A model generated the notes under the pieces. That model saw nothing but the letters and a program-made list of their open reading frames with translations. It did no database searches and was not told the origin of the DNA. The translations under genes and the position numbers were made by a program. DNA of 36,040 nt from Candidatus Methylobacter titanis (GTDB taxonomy: Bacteria > Pseudomonadota > Gammaproteobacteria > Methylococcales > Methylomonadaceae): positions 1 to 36,040 of the forward strand of contig JAQSDX010000036.1 in assembly GCA_029946125.1 (NCBI GenBank), read 5' to 3'. Shown here piece after piece: positions 24,656 to 35,030 of this stretch. Position 1 is the first letter of the stretch. Each line of letters begins with the position of its first letter.

Positions 24656-25204
24656 ATGATTGACTCTAAAGGATACCGGCCCAACGTCGGGATCATCCTT
24701 TGCAATGACGAGGGTCGCGTGTTTTGGGCAAAACGAATGGGTGTAAACTCATGGCAATTCCCGCAAGGCGGGATTAATCCGAATGAAGACCCAGAAGCCG
24801 CGATGTATCGAGAGTTGTGCGAAGAAACAGGACTGCAACAGCAGCATGTCCAAGTGCTTGGCCGTACGCGCTATTGGCTGAGGTATCAGTTACCTGAGCG
24901 CTATATACGCAAAAACTCACTCCCCCTGTGCATAGGCCAGAAGCAAATCTGGTATATGTTACGTTTAATCACCCATGAATCCAATGTGCGTTTTGATCAG
25001 TGCCCCAAACCGGAATTTGATGACTGGCGTTGGGTGGATTACTGGGAACCACTTAAAGATGTGGTCTATTTTAAGCGTAAGGTTTATTTAAAAGCGATGA
25101 GCGAGTTGGGTGTTATTCTGACCGCCGAGACCATCCCGGTTAATGCAGCCGGGTATTTAGCTAAGGAAATTGAACCGGTGAAAGGCAGAAGGCGCAAGAG
25201 GTAG
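24656..25204 (+). CDS. rppH: RNA pyrophosphohydrolase (Nudix)
   Basis: The enzyme removes pyrophosphate from the 5' triphosphate of mRNA, exposing it to RNase E. The protein has 182 residues (E. coli 176). It starts [17 protein letters not shown], and the Nudix box runs from GG38 to about L60 with metal-binding E53, E56 and E57 (REL-EETGL pattern). The motif WQFPQGGI is typical. AGG lies 7 nt before the ATG. A basic C-terminal tail (KGRRRKR) could bind RNA. Confidence 0.95.
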   Translation: MIDSKGYRPNVGIILCNDEGRVFWAKRMGVNSWQFPQGGINPNEDPEAAMYRELCEETGLQQQHVQVLGRTRYWLRYQLPERYIRKNSLPLCIGQKQIWYMLRLITHESNVRFDQCPKPEFDDWRWVDYWEPLKDVVYFKRKVYLKAMSELGVILTAETIPVNAAGYLAKEIEPVKGRRRKR

Positions 25205-25228
25205 AGTGTTTTTAGCTGGAACCTGCTG

Positions 25229-26056
25229 TTAATATTCATGCAGATTGGTTTGCAGTCCAGCCACCGGCTCGGCTAAACGAATGACCTCGGATTCAACCCG
25301 ACCATCTGCATACAGCTCTAGCAACCGATAACCCGGAGCCGTGTCGTTTACAGCGAACTCAGTGCTTCCGGGCACAAATTGAAAACAGGTTGATGGCACA
25401 CCCAATACCCGAAGGCTCGCTGTCTTTATATCCAAAATCTGATGGATATGGCCGGTGGTTATCGCTTTTACTTGCGGATATTTGTCTACTATCGCCCATA
25501 ATTCCCGACTGTTGTCTATGATCATGGTATCCATCCAAGAGCTTTTAGTCTCCAGGCAATGATGATGGACCGCAATCAGCGCGTAGCAGTTTGGGTTTTC
25601 ACTTAAGCAGCTTTCAAGAAACGCCAATTCCTCATTTGACAGATGACCTCCGGGTTTTCCAGGTATCTGGCTGTTCAGGCTAATCAGCTGCCAGTTATCC
25701 AGAAAAACCTGTTTGCGGCAATGAATGCTGTCGGTATTGAATACCTGCTGCATCAATTCATAATCGTCATGATTGCCGGGCAGACAGATACAGGGCGTTT
25801 CATACACCTCAAGACTGTTTAAGATACGCCGGTAGCTTGCAGCGCAAGGGTCCTGAGCCAAGTCGCCGGTCAGCAGAATCAAATCGAAATGCCGTTTTTC
25901 GGCAAAGGCCTGTCGTGAGCGTAGCCGAATGGCCTGTTCAAGGCAGGCATGGAAATAATGCTCGGTATTAATGCCCAACAGCTTATCTTCCGGCGCAGCC
26001 AAAATATGCAAATCAGACAGTTGCAGGATTGACAGACAAGCGGAGTTATCGGTCAT
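25229..26056 (-). CDS. cpdA: 3',5'-cyclic-AMP phosphodiesterase CpdA-like
   Basis: This calcineurin-like metallophosphoesterase has 275 residues. All metal motifs are present in order: SDLH (14-17), LTGDLAQD, GNHDDYE, AVHHH and GHIHQ. The C-terminal VPSTCFQFVPGSTEFAVND is typical of CpdA (Icc). It would hydrolyse cAMP in the cytosol; other phosphodiesters remain possible. Its start lies 9 nt from the argA stop, so it may share the argA transcript. Confidence 0.88.
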   Translation of the reverse strand: MTDNSACLSILQLSDLHILAAPEDKLLGINTEHYFHACLEQAIRLRSRQAFAEKRHFDLILLTGDLAQDPCAASYRRILNSLEVYETPCICLPGNHDDYELMQQVFNTDSIHCRKQVFLDNWQLISLNSQIPGKPGGHLSNEELAFLESCLSENPNCYALIAVHHHCLETKSSWMDTMIIDNSRELWAIVDKYPQVKAITTGHIHQILDIKTASLRVLGVPSTCFQFVPGSTEFAVNDTAPGYRLLELYADGRVESEVIRLAEPVAGLQTNLHEY

Positions 26057-26065
26057 CAGAAGAAG

Positions 26066-27382
26066 TTATGCCATATCCTTACAAAGAATTTTAGAGTTTC
26101 TTTGCGGGTTATATAAGGCCTTGAGCTGATCGGGAAGATCGCTAATATCCGACGATAAAAATCCCCGCTCAATAAACCAGTGCATGGTTTGCGTAGACAA
26201 CACGAACAGCTTTTTAAGCTTGAGCTCTGCTGCCCTATGGTAGACATATTCAAGCATGCGATTGCCTCTGGCCGAGCCTTGGTAATCAACATGCACGGCA
26301 AGACAGGCAATCGCGCCGAACCGGCCTTGCACATCCGGGTGCAAGGCGGTGCAGCCGATAATCAGGCCGTCGCGTTCGATAACGATATAGTCGGCGATTT
26401 CCATTTCGATTTTTTCCCTGGTGCGTTTGGCTAACTTGCCTTGTTGCTCCAGCGGCTTGATCAATTCCAGAATGCCGCCTATGTCGTTCAGCGTGGCCGG
26501 GCGCAATTCCTCAAACGCCGTCGAGCTGATCAGCGTGCCGATGCCGTCACGGCTGAACAATTCAAGCAACAGCGCGCCGTCGATGGTTCTGTCAATCAAA
26601 TGCACGCGGTCGATGCCGAATTGGCAGCTTTGCATCGCGGCTTTGAGCGGCAAGCCGATATCCGTGGATATATCCGGATGTTGCTGCAGGAAAGCGTCGG
26701 CTTCGGCGGTGGTCATTTGCTGAATTTGTTCGCCGTTGTCGGGATTGCAGCAGCCTTGTTCGGTCAATAAAACCAGTTTTTCCGCTTTTAACGCAATCGA
26801 AACCGCAGTGGCAACTTGTTCGGCCGACAGATTGAAGACTTCACCGCTCGGCGAATAACCGACCGGCGAGATTAACACCACATTGTCCTGGTCGAGTTGC
26901 TGATGAATGGCCGCGCCATCGATACGACGAACTTCGCCGGTATGGCAGTAATCGATGCCGTCGATCACGCCTATCGGTTTGGCGACCACAAAATTGCCCG
27001 AGGCCACCTTGATCTTGGCTCCCGCCATCGGCGAATTAGCCAACCCCATCGATAACAGCGCTTCAATTTCCACGCGGACCAGTCCGGCGGCTTCCTTAAC
27101 GCATTGCAGCGCCACATCGTCGGTGATGCGCAAGTTATTGTGAAAGCGGGCGGGGACGTCCAGCTTGGCAAGCCGCTGGTCAATCTGCGGGCGTATGCCG
27201 TGAACCAAAACCAGGCGTATGCCCAAGCTGTTGAGTAAGGCAAAATCATGAACATGATGATCGAAATCATCAGCCAGCACCGCTTCGCCACCGAATGAGA
27301 TGACGAAAGTTTTGTTGCGGTGAGCGTGGATGTAGGGGGATGAATCCCTAAACCAGCTGACGAATGATTGTTGTGGTTCCAT
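26066..27382 (-). CDS. argA: Amino-acid N-acetyltransferase (N-acetylglutamate synthase)
   Basis: The enzyme acetylates glutamate, the first step of arginine synthesis, and is normally inhibited by arginine. The protein has 438 residues from ATG 27382 (MEPQQSFVSWFRDSSPYIHA), the usual N-terminus; an in-frame ATG at 27403 adds seven residues. The N-terminal amino-acid-kinase-like domain (FVISFGGEAV, LVLVHGIRPQID) binds arginine, and the C-terminal GNAT domain contains IGCTALHPD and QGSARGNRMLEYV. The later genes argD and argF lie 4-6 kb away on the same strand, outside this operon. Confidence 0.95.
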   Translation of the reverse strand: MEPQQSFVSWFRDSSPYIHAHRNKTFVISFGGEAVLADDFDHHVHDFALLNSLGIRLVLVHGIRPQIDQRLAKLDVPARFHNNLRITDDVALQCVKEAAGLVRVEIEALLSMGLANSPMAGAKIKVASGNFVVAKPIGVIDGIDYCHTGEVRRIDGAAIHQQLDQDNVVLISPVGYSPSGEVFNLSAEQVATAVSIALKAEKLVLLTEQGCCNPDNGEQIQQMTTAEADAFLQQHPDISTDIGLPLKAAMQSCQFGIDRVHLIDRTIDGALLLELFSRDGIGTLISSTAFEELRPATLNDIGGILELIKPLEQQGKLAKRTREKIEMEIADYIVIERDGLIIGCTALHPDVQGRFGAIACLAVHVDYQGSARGNRMLEYVYHRAAELKLKKLFVLSTQTMHWFIERGFLSSDISDLPDQLKALYNPQRNSKILCKDMA

Positions 27383-27429
27383 TATTATTTGGCTAATGTA
27401 CATCAGGAGTAAAATGCAGCTCGATTAAG

Positions 27430-28053
27430 CTACATTTCCCCTGCATTACCATAGGTTTCCTCATAAAGATCTTTCAAAAGCTTACCTTGGTATGTCCAGT
27501 GCGGACTTGGTTGGACGCTATGCTCAATACCTAGCACTTGGCGCGTAGCTGCTGTTAATGAGATGTCCTCGTTGTTAAATCTAATCTTCTTAGCGGCAAT
27601 CACCGTAACAACATAAGCCCCATGAACAGAATGCAACTCTGCGCCAATGGGTATGCCCATCTCTAAGAAATTCATATTCGGCCGCTTAGACTTTAACTGC
27701 TCAGCGGCGATAACTGATTCTTGATCTATGATTGTGGGCTGCTGCTCAATTTCTGCCGTAGCGTCTTCAGTATGCAGTAATTTTAATATGGCTACAGCCT
27801 GTTCAGGTTCAATTTTGAAAAACTCGCGTTTAGGGTTAATTCTCTGAGGAGAAAACGCCACATGCAATGCTTTTTCAACTTCCTCTGCATTTTGAACCTT
27901 GCAGGCATAATTAAGTTCAAATGGAACTGGAACGCCTGTTGTATAGAGCTGTCCAATTCTAGAATTGGCGTCATCTTGTGTTGTATAGCCAATCTTAACC
28001 AATCCAGGCATCGCTGAATTGGTAAGAACATAAACAATATTAAGTGACGACAT
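27430..28053 (-). CDS. GIY-YIG nuclease-type protein with C-terminal RAMA-like domain
   Basis: The protein has 207 residues from ATG 28053; a GTG at 28071 is an alternative start. The N-terminus (IVYVLTNSAMPGLVKIGYTT, then R-x-GQLYTTGVP) is the MUG113/T5orf172 branch of GIY-YIG domains, and REFFKI supplies the later glutamate-like region. The last 80 residues (GAELHSVHGAYVVTVIA, ISLTAATRQVLG, PHWTYQGKLLKDLYEE) resemble a RAMA domain, found in restriction and DNA-modification proteins. A DNA-related role is plausible, but the target is unknown. It stands alone between argA and a repeat cluster and is probably a recent arrival. Confidence 0.7.
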   Translation of the reverse strand: MSSLNIVYVLTNSAMPGLVKIGYTTQDDANSRIGQLYTTGVPVPFELNYACKVQNAEEVEKALHVAFSPQRINPKREFFKIEPEQAVAILKLLHTEDATAEIEQQPTIIDQESVIAAEQLKSKRPNMNFLEMGIPIGAELHSVHGAYVVTVIAAKKIRFNNEDISLTAATRQVLGIEHSVQPSPHWTYQGKLLKDLYEETYGNAGEM

Positions 28054-28126
28054 AGAATTGTGTGGTTCCACTAGTTAATGACAGAGGATATACCTAGGTA
28101 CGAAGCGCATCAATCGAGTTACAAAC

Positions 28127-28285
28127 TTAAAGCAACTTAACCAGCGTAGCGACAACGGCAATCGATACCGCCATCAGGCCACCCAATTTGATGATAATTC
28201 TGTATTCCAACTCGCGCATATCCCGACGTTAGTTGTTTTCAAGTTCGACCAAATCGTTTTTGGTTGCCTGTTTATTGTCAAACAT
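28127..28285 (-). pseudogene. Small coiled-coil/membrane-anchor protein, broken by a stop codon
   Basis: The frame reads MFDNKQATKNDLVELENN, a TAA stop, then RRDMRELEYRIIIKLGGLMA and a hydrophobic end (VSIAVVATLVKLL). The two halves together look like a short protein with a helical head and a single C-terminal membrane segment, as in small DUF1640-like proteins. One nonsense codon separates them. The family call is tentative. Confidence 0.55.
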
Positions 28286-28309
28286 CGGTCTGCTCTTCGA
28301 TAAAGCTTT

Positions 28310-28427
28310 GTAGGCCGGAATAAGCCAGTTCGAGCAGTAGCGAGAACTGGCGTTTCCGGCAAACACCATCCGAACGCCGGAAACGCCACCTCGCGCTATG
28401 CGCTTGGATGGCCTTATTCCGGCCTAC
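28310..28427. repeat. 118-bp nested palindromic element
   Basis: Outer arms GTAGGCCGGAATAAG (28310-28324) and CTTATTCCGGCCTAC are perfect. Inner arms GGCGTTTCCGGC and GCCGGAAACGCC make a second palindrome, and AGTTC...GAACT a third. It has no coding capacity and behaves as a REP/BIME or MITE-type unit in the gap upstream of the GIY-YIG gene. Confidence 0.75.
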
Positions 28428-28444
28428 GCCTACCGCAATTTGAT

Positions 28445-28476
28445 GCTGGTTCCCAAGCTCCAGCCTGGGAACCAGC
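28445..28476. repeat. Hairpin repeat GCTGGTTCCCA
   Basis: GCTGGTTCCCA and TGGGAACCAGC are perfect 11-bp arms around a 10-nt loop. It lies 28 nt past the ilvD stop and may act as a 3' mRNA stabiliser or terminator, although no T tract follows on the minus strand. Confidence 0.65.
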
Positions 28477-28504
28477 GTAAACAGATACGCAAGCGTACCC
28501 TACA

Positions 28505-30193
28505 TCAATCCAAATTATCGGTCACTGCACCTAACGAAGCCGAACTCACCAGCTTGGCATATTTAGCCAGCACGCCACGGGTATAACGCGGCGCAGGCTG
28601 TTTCCACTTGTCCAAGCGACGGGCGATTTCATGTTCGTTGACATGCAACTTCAGTTCATTAGTTTCCGCGTCTATGGTGATGGTATCGCCATTTTCGACA
28701 ATCGCCAATGCTCCGCCGACATAGGCTTCGGGCGTGATGTGGCCGACGACGAAACCGTGGGTGCCGCCGGAAAACCGGCCGTCGGTAATCAACGCGACTT
28801 CCTTGCCCAAGCCTTTGCCCATGACCGCCGAGGTAGGAGTCAGCATTTCCCGCATGCCGGGGCCACCTTTGGGGCCTTCGTAGCGGATAACAATCACATC
28901 GCCTTTGACGATATCGCCGTTTAAAATGCTTTTCAACGCCTGTTCTTCGGCATCGAATACTCTGGCTGTGCCGGTAAACACCAGCCCTTCCTTGCCGGTA
29001 ATTTTGGCGACTGCGCCTTCCAAAGCCAGATTGCCGTACATCACCACCAAATGACTGTCTTTCTTGATCGGATTATCCAGAGAATGAATCACATCCTGGT
29101 TTTCAGGATACGGCTTTACATAGGCCAGATTTTCCGCCAGCGTAAGGCCGGTGACGGTTAAACAATCGCCGTGCAGCAAGCCTTTATCCAGCAGGATTTT
29201 CATCAACGGTTGAATACCGCCGATTTCGATCAATTCGGTCATCAGGTAACGGCCGCTGGGCTTTAAGTCGGCCAACATCGGCACATGCTTACCGATGCGG
29301 GTGAAGTCATCCAGGGTAATATCCACGCCGGTTGAATTGGCCATCGCCAGGATGTGCAGTACCGCATTGGTCGAGCCGCCGAGGGCAATGACTACGGTAA
29401 TCGCATTCTCGAACGCGGCTTTGGTCATGATGTCTCTGGGCTTGATGTCCTTTTTCAACAGCTCCAAAACCGCAGCGCCGGCGCGTTCGCAATCCAGGCG
29501 TTTGTCGTTTGAAATGGCGGCCTGAGCCGAGCTGTTCGGCAAGCTCATGCCCAGCGCTTCAATGGCCGACGCCATCGTGTTGGCGGTGTACATGCCGCCG
29601 CAGGAACCCGCTCCCGGTATGGCTTTGGCTTCAATTTCAGCCAGCTCGGCATCGTCGATCTGGTTGTTGGCTCTGGCGCCGACCGCTTCGAATACCGACA
29701 CCACATCCAGTTTTTTGTCTTTGTGGCAGCCGGGCATGATGGTGCCGCCGTACACAAACACCGCCGGACGATTTAACCGCGCTAAAGCAATCATGCAGCC
29801 CGGCATGTTTTTGTCGCAGCCGCCGATCGCGACAACGCCGTCAAAACCCTGGCAACCGACCACGGTTTCAATCGAGTCGGCAATCACTTCGCGGGACACC
29901 AGCGAATATTTCATGCCCTCGGTGCCCATCGAAATACCGTCGGAAATGGTGATGGTGTTAAAGATGACGGCTTTACCGTCGGCATTGTTAACGCCAATCG
30001 CTGCCGCATCGGCCAGCTTGTTGATATGCATATTGCACGGCGTAACCATGCTCCAGGTGGAAGCAATGCCTATTTGCGGTTTTTTGAAATCTTCATTGTT
30101 AAAGCCGACGGCATGCAACATTGCGCGACTCGGTGCGCGCTCCATGCCGTCAACGACTAAAGAAGAGAAAGTACGGGTATTTTTGTCACTCAT
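28505..30193 (-). CDS. ilvD: Dihydroxy-acid dehydratase
   Basis: This Fe-S enzyme converts 2,3-dihydroxy-3-methyl acids to 2-oxo acids in valine and isoleucine synthesis and supplies the leucine and pantothenate pathways. The protein has 562 residues, the shorter IlvD class (E. coli 616). Cluster cysteines are C53 (TPCNMH), C126 (GGCDKNMPG) and C198 ([12 protein letters not shown]); three cysteines fit the [2Fe-2S] or [4Fe-4S] forms. The C-terminal [20 protein letters not shown] is typical. No other ilv gene is in the window. Confidence 0.97.
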   Translation of the reverse strand: MSDKNTRTFSSLVVDGMERAPSRAMLHAVGFNNEDFKKPQIGIASTWSMVTPCNMHINKLADAAAIGVNNADGKAVIFNTITISDGISMGTEGMKYSLVSREVIADSIETVVGCQGFDGVVAIGGCDKNMPGCMIALARLNRPAVFVYGGTIMPGCHKDKKLDVVSVFEAVGARANNQIDDAELAEIEAKAIPGAGSCGGMYTANTMASAIEALGMSLPNSSAQAAISNDKRLDCERAGAAVLELLKKDIKPRDIMTKAAFENAITVVIALGGSTNAVLHILAMANSTGVDITLDDFTRIGKHVPMLADLKPSGRYLMTELIEIGGIQPLMKILLDKGLLHGDCLTVTGLTLAENLAYVKPYPENQDVIHSLDNPIKKDSHLVVMYGNLALEGAVAKITGKEGLVFTGTARVFDAEEQALKSILNGDIVKGDVIVIRYEGPKGGPGMREMLTPTSAVMGKGLGKEVALITDGRFSGGTHGFVVGHITPEAYVGGALAIVENGDTITIDAETNELKLHVNEHEIARRLDKWKQPAPRYTRGVLAKYAKLVSSASLGAVTDNLD

Positions 30194-30197
30194 AATT

Positions 30198-30268
30198 AAA
30201 ATAAAGGCTAAGGGCGAAAGGCGGAAGGCGAAGGAACCGGGCTTTTTTGCCCTTAGTCTTTTGCCTTA
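30198..30268. repeat. AAGGC-rich imperfect hairpin between ilvD and the SH3 gene
   Basis: AAGGCTAAGGGC and GCCCTTAGTCTTTTGCCTT pair imperfectly, with GGGCTTTTTTGCCC on the right side. The word pattern resembles the repeat at 23680-23803, so these may be related units. It may also terminate the upstream SH3-protein transcript. Confidence 0.55.
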
Positions 30269-30276
30269 ATAAATAG

Positions 30277-30945
30277 TTAATACGAATCCCAGCTGCTGGT
30301 TCTGCTGCGGCGCCAGCTGAGTTTAGGTAAGATAAAGCCCAAAATAACACCGATAAGAGCGAGCAGGCCACCGTATAAAAACCAGTCTTGGCTGGCAGTA
30401 TCTTGCAACGCATGATTTTCAAGCTTGAATTGCTGTAATTCCCGCTCAACATTCACTACGCGTTCCTGAAGTTCATCACGCTGGTTTTTCAGTTCCACAG
30501 CACTGGCAGCGGTTTTATTCAATTCACTGAGTTCCCTGATTAACTGATCCCGCTCTGTTTCCAAGGATTTCTCAAGAGACGTTCCCGGAGTAATGGACTC
30601 TTTTATTGTCGATAACTCAGTCTTAAGCGTGGCATTTTCGGACTGCATCACCGCCAGATCTTTGCTGACAATATCGAGCTGAGAACGGCTGGGCGGCTCC
30701 TTCATGGTATTACGGATTGGCATGTAGCCTTCTGTGCCGTCATTCATACGAACATGATAAAAACCGTTACTTTCGTCTATGATCGTCAGCGGGGTGCCGG
30801 TCGGGAGCAATTTTACAACTTTACTTTTATTATTTGCTTCACTCCTGAGTGTCAAATTCAACGTATCGGTAACATAAACAGTTTTAGCCTGTGCTGAACC
30901 AAAAGTTACCAGTAGGATAAAAAACGAGCTGAGTATTTTTTTCAC
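30277..30945 (-). CDS. SH3-domain membrane-anchored protein (YgiM/TIGR04211 type)
   Basis: The protein has 222 residues from GTG 30945, chosen because it starts a proper signal peptide (VKKILSSFFILLVTFGSAQA) with AGAG 6 nt upstream; an in-frame ATG at 30981 lies within a tandem repeat. A bacterial SH3b domain (about 22-85: LNLTLRSEANNKSKVVKLLP, YHVRMNDGTEGYM) is followed by a long coiled coil (about 95-190) and a single C-terminal membrane segment with a basic end (WRRSRTSS). The known E. coli relative is YgiM. The role is unclear; a cell-envelope function is likely. Confidence 0.8.
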   Translation of the reverse strand: MKKILSSFFILLVTFGSAQAKTVYVTDTLNLTLRSEANNKSKVVKLLPTGTPLTIIDESNGFYHVRMNDGTEGYMPIRNTMKEPPSRSQLDIVSKDLAVMQSENATLKTELSTIKESITPGTSLEKSLETERDQLIRELSELNKTAASAVELKNQRDELQERVVNVERELQQFKLENHALQDTASQDWFLYGGLLALIGVILGFILPKLSWRRSRTSSWDSY

Positions 30946-30970
30946 TTGAATCTCTATTGTTGGTCGTATG

Positions 30971-31122
30971 ACGCCTGCCATGGATGGTGGAAGTGTCGCA
31001 ATTAGTCAGGAACCAATGCGACCGCCTGCCATGGATGGTAAAAACGTCGCAATCGGTAAGAAATCAATGCGACCGCCTGCCGTGGATGGTGGAAGTATCG
31101 AAATCAGTAGAAAACCGATGCA
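30971..31122 (+). repeat. Three tandem copies of a ~51-bp repeat
   Basis: Units at 30971-31020, 31021-31071 and 31072-31122 share CGCCTGCCATGGATGGT and an AATGCG-type end, with differences between. They fill the gap between argF and the SH3-protein gene. The period is a multiple of three, but no supported gene reads through. Confidence 0.85.
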
Positions 31123-31135
31123 ACTATGATCAATT

Positions 31136-32044
31136 CTAACGTGCTTTTTTGCACAGGAGAAATTCCAATAGTGATTTTTGCGCATGCAGGCGATTTTCAG
31201 CTTCATCGAAAATAACGCTTTGAGCGCCGTCAATCACTTCGGCACTGACTTCCTCACCTCGATGAGCGGGCAAACAGTGCATAAACAAGGCATCACTATG
31301 CGCCGCTTTCATCACATCGGCATTGACCTGATAATCTTTAAAAGCCAATTCGCGTAGTTTTTGCTCTTCTTCCTGCCCCATGCTGGCCCAGACGTCGGTG
31401 ACCACCAGATCTGAATTTTGGGCGGCAGCCAACGCTGTATCAAAGAAACGGATGCGTTCGCCGGCTGCGTCAACTATCTCTGCTAACGGCTGATAACCTT
31501 TTGGGCAGGCGATGTTCAAGTTGAAGTCCAGCACCATTGCCGCATGAATATAGGAATGACACATATTATTGCCGTCGCCGATCCAGGTCACCGTTTTGCC
31601 TTTAATGTCGCCGCGATGTTCAAAATAGGTCTGCATGTCTGCCAGCAATTGGCAGGGGTGCTGCAAATCGGTCAAGCCGTTGATCACCGGAACACTCGAA
31701 TATTGAGCGAAGGTGGTCACGGTTTCGTGCTTATCAGTTCTGAGCATGATGCCGTCAACCATGCTGGAGATAACTCTGGCACTGTCTTGCAGAGGCTCGC
31801 CGCGGCCCAGCTGGGTATCTCTGGGCGATAAAAACAATGCGCTGCCGCCGAAGTGACTCATGCCGGATTCAAATGAAATGCGGGTGCGCGTCGATGATTT
31901 TTCAAAAATCATCGCCAATACCTGGCCTTTTAACGGTTGATAGTCAGGATCGCGGTTATTTTTTAGAACGATGCCTCTGTTGATCAAGCGGCGAAATTCG
32001 TCGCCGGATAAGTCAAGCAGGCTGATGAAATGTCTAGGATTCAT
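31136..32044 (-). CDS. argF: Ornithine carbamoyltransferase
   Basis: The enzyme makes citrulline from ornithine and carbamoyl phosphate. The protein has 302 residues. STRTR at 51-55 binds carbamoyl phosphate, HPCQLLADM contributes to the active site, and [11 protein letters not shown] is the ornithine-side motif. Its ATG overlaps the argD stop by 4 nt, so the two genes are one operon. Tandem 51-bp repeats follow its stop. Confidence 0.97.
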   Translation of the reverse strand: MNPRHFISLLDLSGDEFRRLINRGIVLKNNRDPDYQPLKGQVLAMIFEKSSTRTRISFESGMSHFGGSALFLSPRDTQLGRGEPLQDSARVISSMVDGIMLRTDKHETVTTFAQYSSVPVINGLTDLQHPCQLLADMQTYFEHRGDIKGKTVTWIGDGNNMCHSYIHAAMVLDFNLNIACPKGYQPLAEIVDAAGERIRFFDTALAAAQNSDLVVTDVWASMGQEEEQKLRELAFKDYQVNADVMKAAHSDALFMHCLPAHRGEEVSAEVIDGAQSVIFDEAENRLHAQKSLLEFLLCKKAR

Positions 32045-33219
32045 AGGGAGTTTGTATGCTTATTAATAAGCGTCGATAAAGTTTCTACGAGTTGAGTGAT
32101 TTGTTGGTCATTAATAATTAACGGCGGCAGCAAACGAATGGTTTTTTCACTGGTGACATTAATCAATAAATTATTGTGCAACGCAGCCTGCACTAACTCA
32201 GCACATGGGCTGTCGAGTTCAATGCCGATCATCATGCCTTTATGCCGAATATCGACGACATGCGCATTGCCGCGTAACTTTTCTTTAAACGCCGAGCTGA
32301 TCGCATCGCCTTTTTGCGCTGCCTGCTCGATCAGGTTTTCGGCATCCAGCGTCGCCAATACCGCCAAAGCCGCACTACAGGATAACGGATTGCCGCCAAA
32401 GGTTGAGCCGTGATTGCCTGCGGTTAGTACCTGAGCTGCTTTGCCTCGGGCAAGACAAGCGCCGATCGGCACGCCGTTGCCCAGCGCTTTAGCCAGAGTG
32501 CAGACATCGGGCAGTATCGCGTTATGCTGGAAAGCGAGAAACTTGCCGGTACGGCCTACGCCGGTCTGGATTTCATCGAGCATCATCAGCAAGTTATGCC
32601 GGTCGCACAAACTGCGGATTTGGTTAAGATAATCGGCAGCGGGAATATTGACCCCGCCCTCACCCTGTATCGGTTCAAGCAAAACAGCGACGACATTGTT
32701 ATGCTGCTCAACCGCTTGTTCGATGGCGCTAATATCGTTGTAGGGTACGCGAATAAAGCCTTCAACCAGCGGCGCAAAACCTTGCTGTATTTTAGCGTTG
32801 CCGGTAGCGCTCAGCGTTGCCAGCGTGCGGCCATGAAAACTTTTTTCCATGACGATAATCGCCGGATTATCTATGCCTTGCTGGTGACCGTATTTGCGCG
32901 CTAATTTGATCGCAGCCTCATTGGCTTCTGCGCCGGAATTGCAAAAAAACACGTTATCCATACCGCTTTTTTCGGTCAGCTTATCGGCCAGTTGCTCTTG
33001 AACGGCAATACCGTACAGGTTTGACGTATGCAGCAGCTTTTCGCTTTGTTTGCAGATGGCTTGATGCACGGCAGGGTGAGCATGGCCCAAACTGCACACA
33101 GCGATACCGGACAGTGCATCCAGGTAGCGATTATTGTTTTGATCAAACAACCAGGCACCCTCGCCCCGTTCGAAAGTAATAGGTAAGCGCCCATACGTTG
33201 GCATAATGTGGCTAGTCAT
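32041..33219 (-). CDS. argD: Acetylornithine aminotransferase
   Basis: This PLP-dependent class III aminotransferase makes N-acetylornithine and may also serve lysine synthesis (succinyl-diaminopimelate). The protein has 392 residues. [17 protein letters not shown], the aspartate in [16 protein letters not shown], and the PLP lysine within [14 protein letters not shown] are visible. It is translationally coupled to argF. Confidence 0.96.
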   Translation of the reverse strand: MTSHIMPTYGRLPITFERGEGAWLFDQNNNRYLDALSGIAVCSLGHAHPAVHQAICKQSEKLLHTSNLYGIAVQEQLADKLTEKSGMDNVFFCNSGAEANEAAIKLARKYGHQQGIDNPAIIVMEKSFHGRTLATLSATGNAKIQQGFAPLVEGFIRVPYNDISAIEQAVEQHNNVVAVLLEPIQGEGGVNIPAADYLNQIRSLCDRHNLLMMLDEIQTGVGRTGKFLAFQHNAILPDVCTLAKALGNGVPIGACLARGKAAQVLTAGNHGSTFGGNPLSCSAALAVLATLDAENLIEQAAQKGDAISSAFKEKLRGNAHVVDIRHKGMMIGIELDSPCAELVQAALHNNLLINVTSEKTIRLLPPLIINDQQITQLVETLSTLINKHTNSL

Positions 33220-33359
33220 TGCGTTTATTTTTAATATTTATAAAGAATACAGGCCGCGAGACCGCCGCCTATTAAAAAAATGTTCGATTATAGGTTTCAA
33301 TTTGGTCCCAGGCAAGCGTAAATGAACAGCCAGGAACATTGTCGCCGGCAAACACCCAC

Positions 33360-34316
<957 letters not shown>

Positions 34317-34451
34317 TCAGAGCTGCAATCATATCATCTCTATAATTCGGCAAGTCGGACAAAGCGTTATCAGGCTGTACATATTCTGCGTGTATTTGTA
34401 GAATTTCTGCCATTAGAAAAAAGGCGGTAGCGTATACTTATCATGTAAACG

Positions 34452-34471
34452 GCTGTTAAAAAGCTAACAGC
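34452..34471. repeat. Short hairpin in the cupin gene leader
   Basis: GCTGTTA and TAACAGC are perfect 7-bp arms around six nt, about 35 nt ahead of the cupin start. It could be an operator or an mRNA hairpin; nothing in the sequence decides. Confidence 0.35.
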
Positions 34472-34505
34472 TATCCCCTAAAACAGAAAATCGTGAGGCC
34501 GACAC

Positions 34506-34901
34506 ATGTTAAAAATACCCACCATCAAATCGACAGGATGTATGCTGGCAACGCTCGCAGCGCTCTCCTTTGGCAACATACCAACTGTTTCAGCCCAACA
34601 AAAAACCGGCCTGGATAGAACCGTGCTATTAGAAAAAAAACTGGAACTTCCCAGCCCGAACATTGACACCAAAATAATACGGGTCGCGTTTCCATTGGGC
34701 TTTAAAACACCTTGGCATACTCATCAAGGACCGGGACCGCGTTACGTGGTCAAGGGCACGCTAAAAGTCGTCGAGCACGGCAAAGCCGCTACCTACTCTG
34801 CCGGTGAAGTTTTTTGGGAAACGGGCGAACTGATGTCGGTAGAAAACGTCGGCGACGATACAGCGGAATTGATTATTTTTGAATTAGCGCCGGTCAAGTA
34901 A
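34506..34901 (+). CDS. Exported cupin-domain protein
   Basis: The protein has 131 residues. A signal peptide (about 1-30, ending PTVSA) is followed by one cupin barrel with motif 1 in PWHTHQGPGPRYVVKG (two histidines) and motif 2 in YSAGEVFWETGELMSVENVG, where the usual second-motif histidine is not evident. GAGG lies 7 nt before the ATG. It is probably periplasmic. The ligand or reaction is unknown. It stands divergent from hemF. Confidence 0.85.
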   Translation: MLKIPTIKSTGCMLATLAALSFGNIPTVSAQQKTGLDRTVLLEKKLELPSPNIDTKIIRVAFPLGFKTPWHTHQGPGPRYVVKGTLKVVEHGKAATYSAGEVFWETGELMSVENVGDDTAELIIFELAPVK

Positions 34902-35030
34902 GTTATCCATTGACGACTATTCTGTCGCCATTATGCCCTGCTCTACACCATAAACGCTTGCATCAGATTGGGATAAGGCGAATATAAGTGGTTCTTTTTT
35001 ATTCAACTCTCTCCCACCCGATTCAAATCA

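Noticed and set aside
29547-30269. A 240-codon frame opposite ilvD
   Set aside because: It lies antisense to a complete ilvD and extends into a repeat; it is a codon-bias artefact.
31006-31233. A minus-strand 75-codon frame across the 51-bp tandem repeats
   Set aside because: It overlaps the argF end in another frame and mostly translates repeat units; no ribosome binding site is seen.
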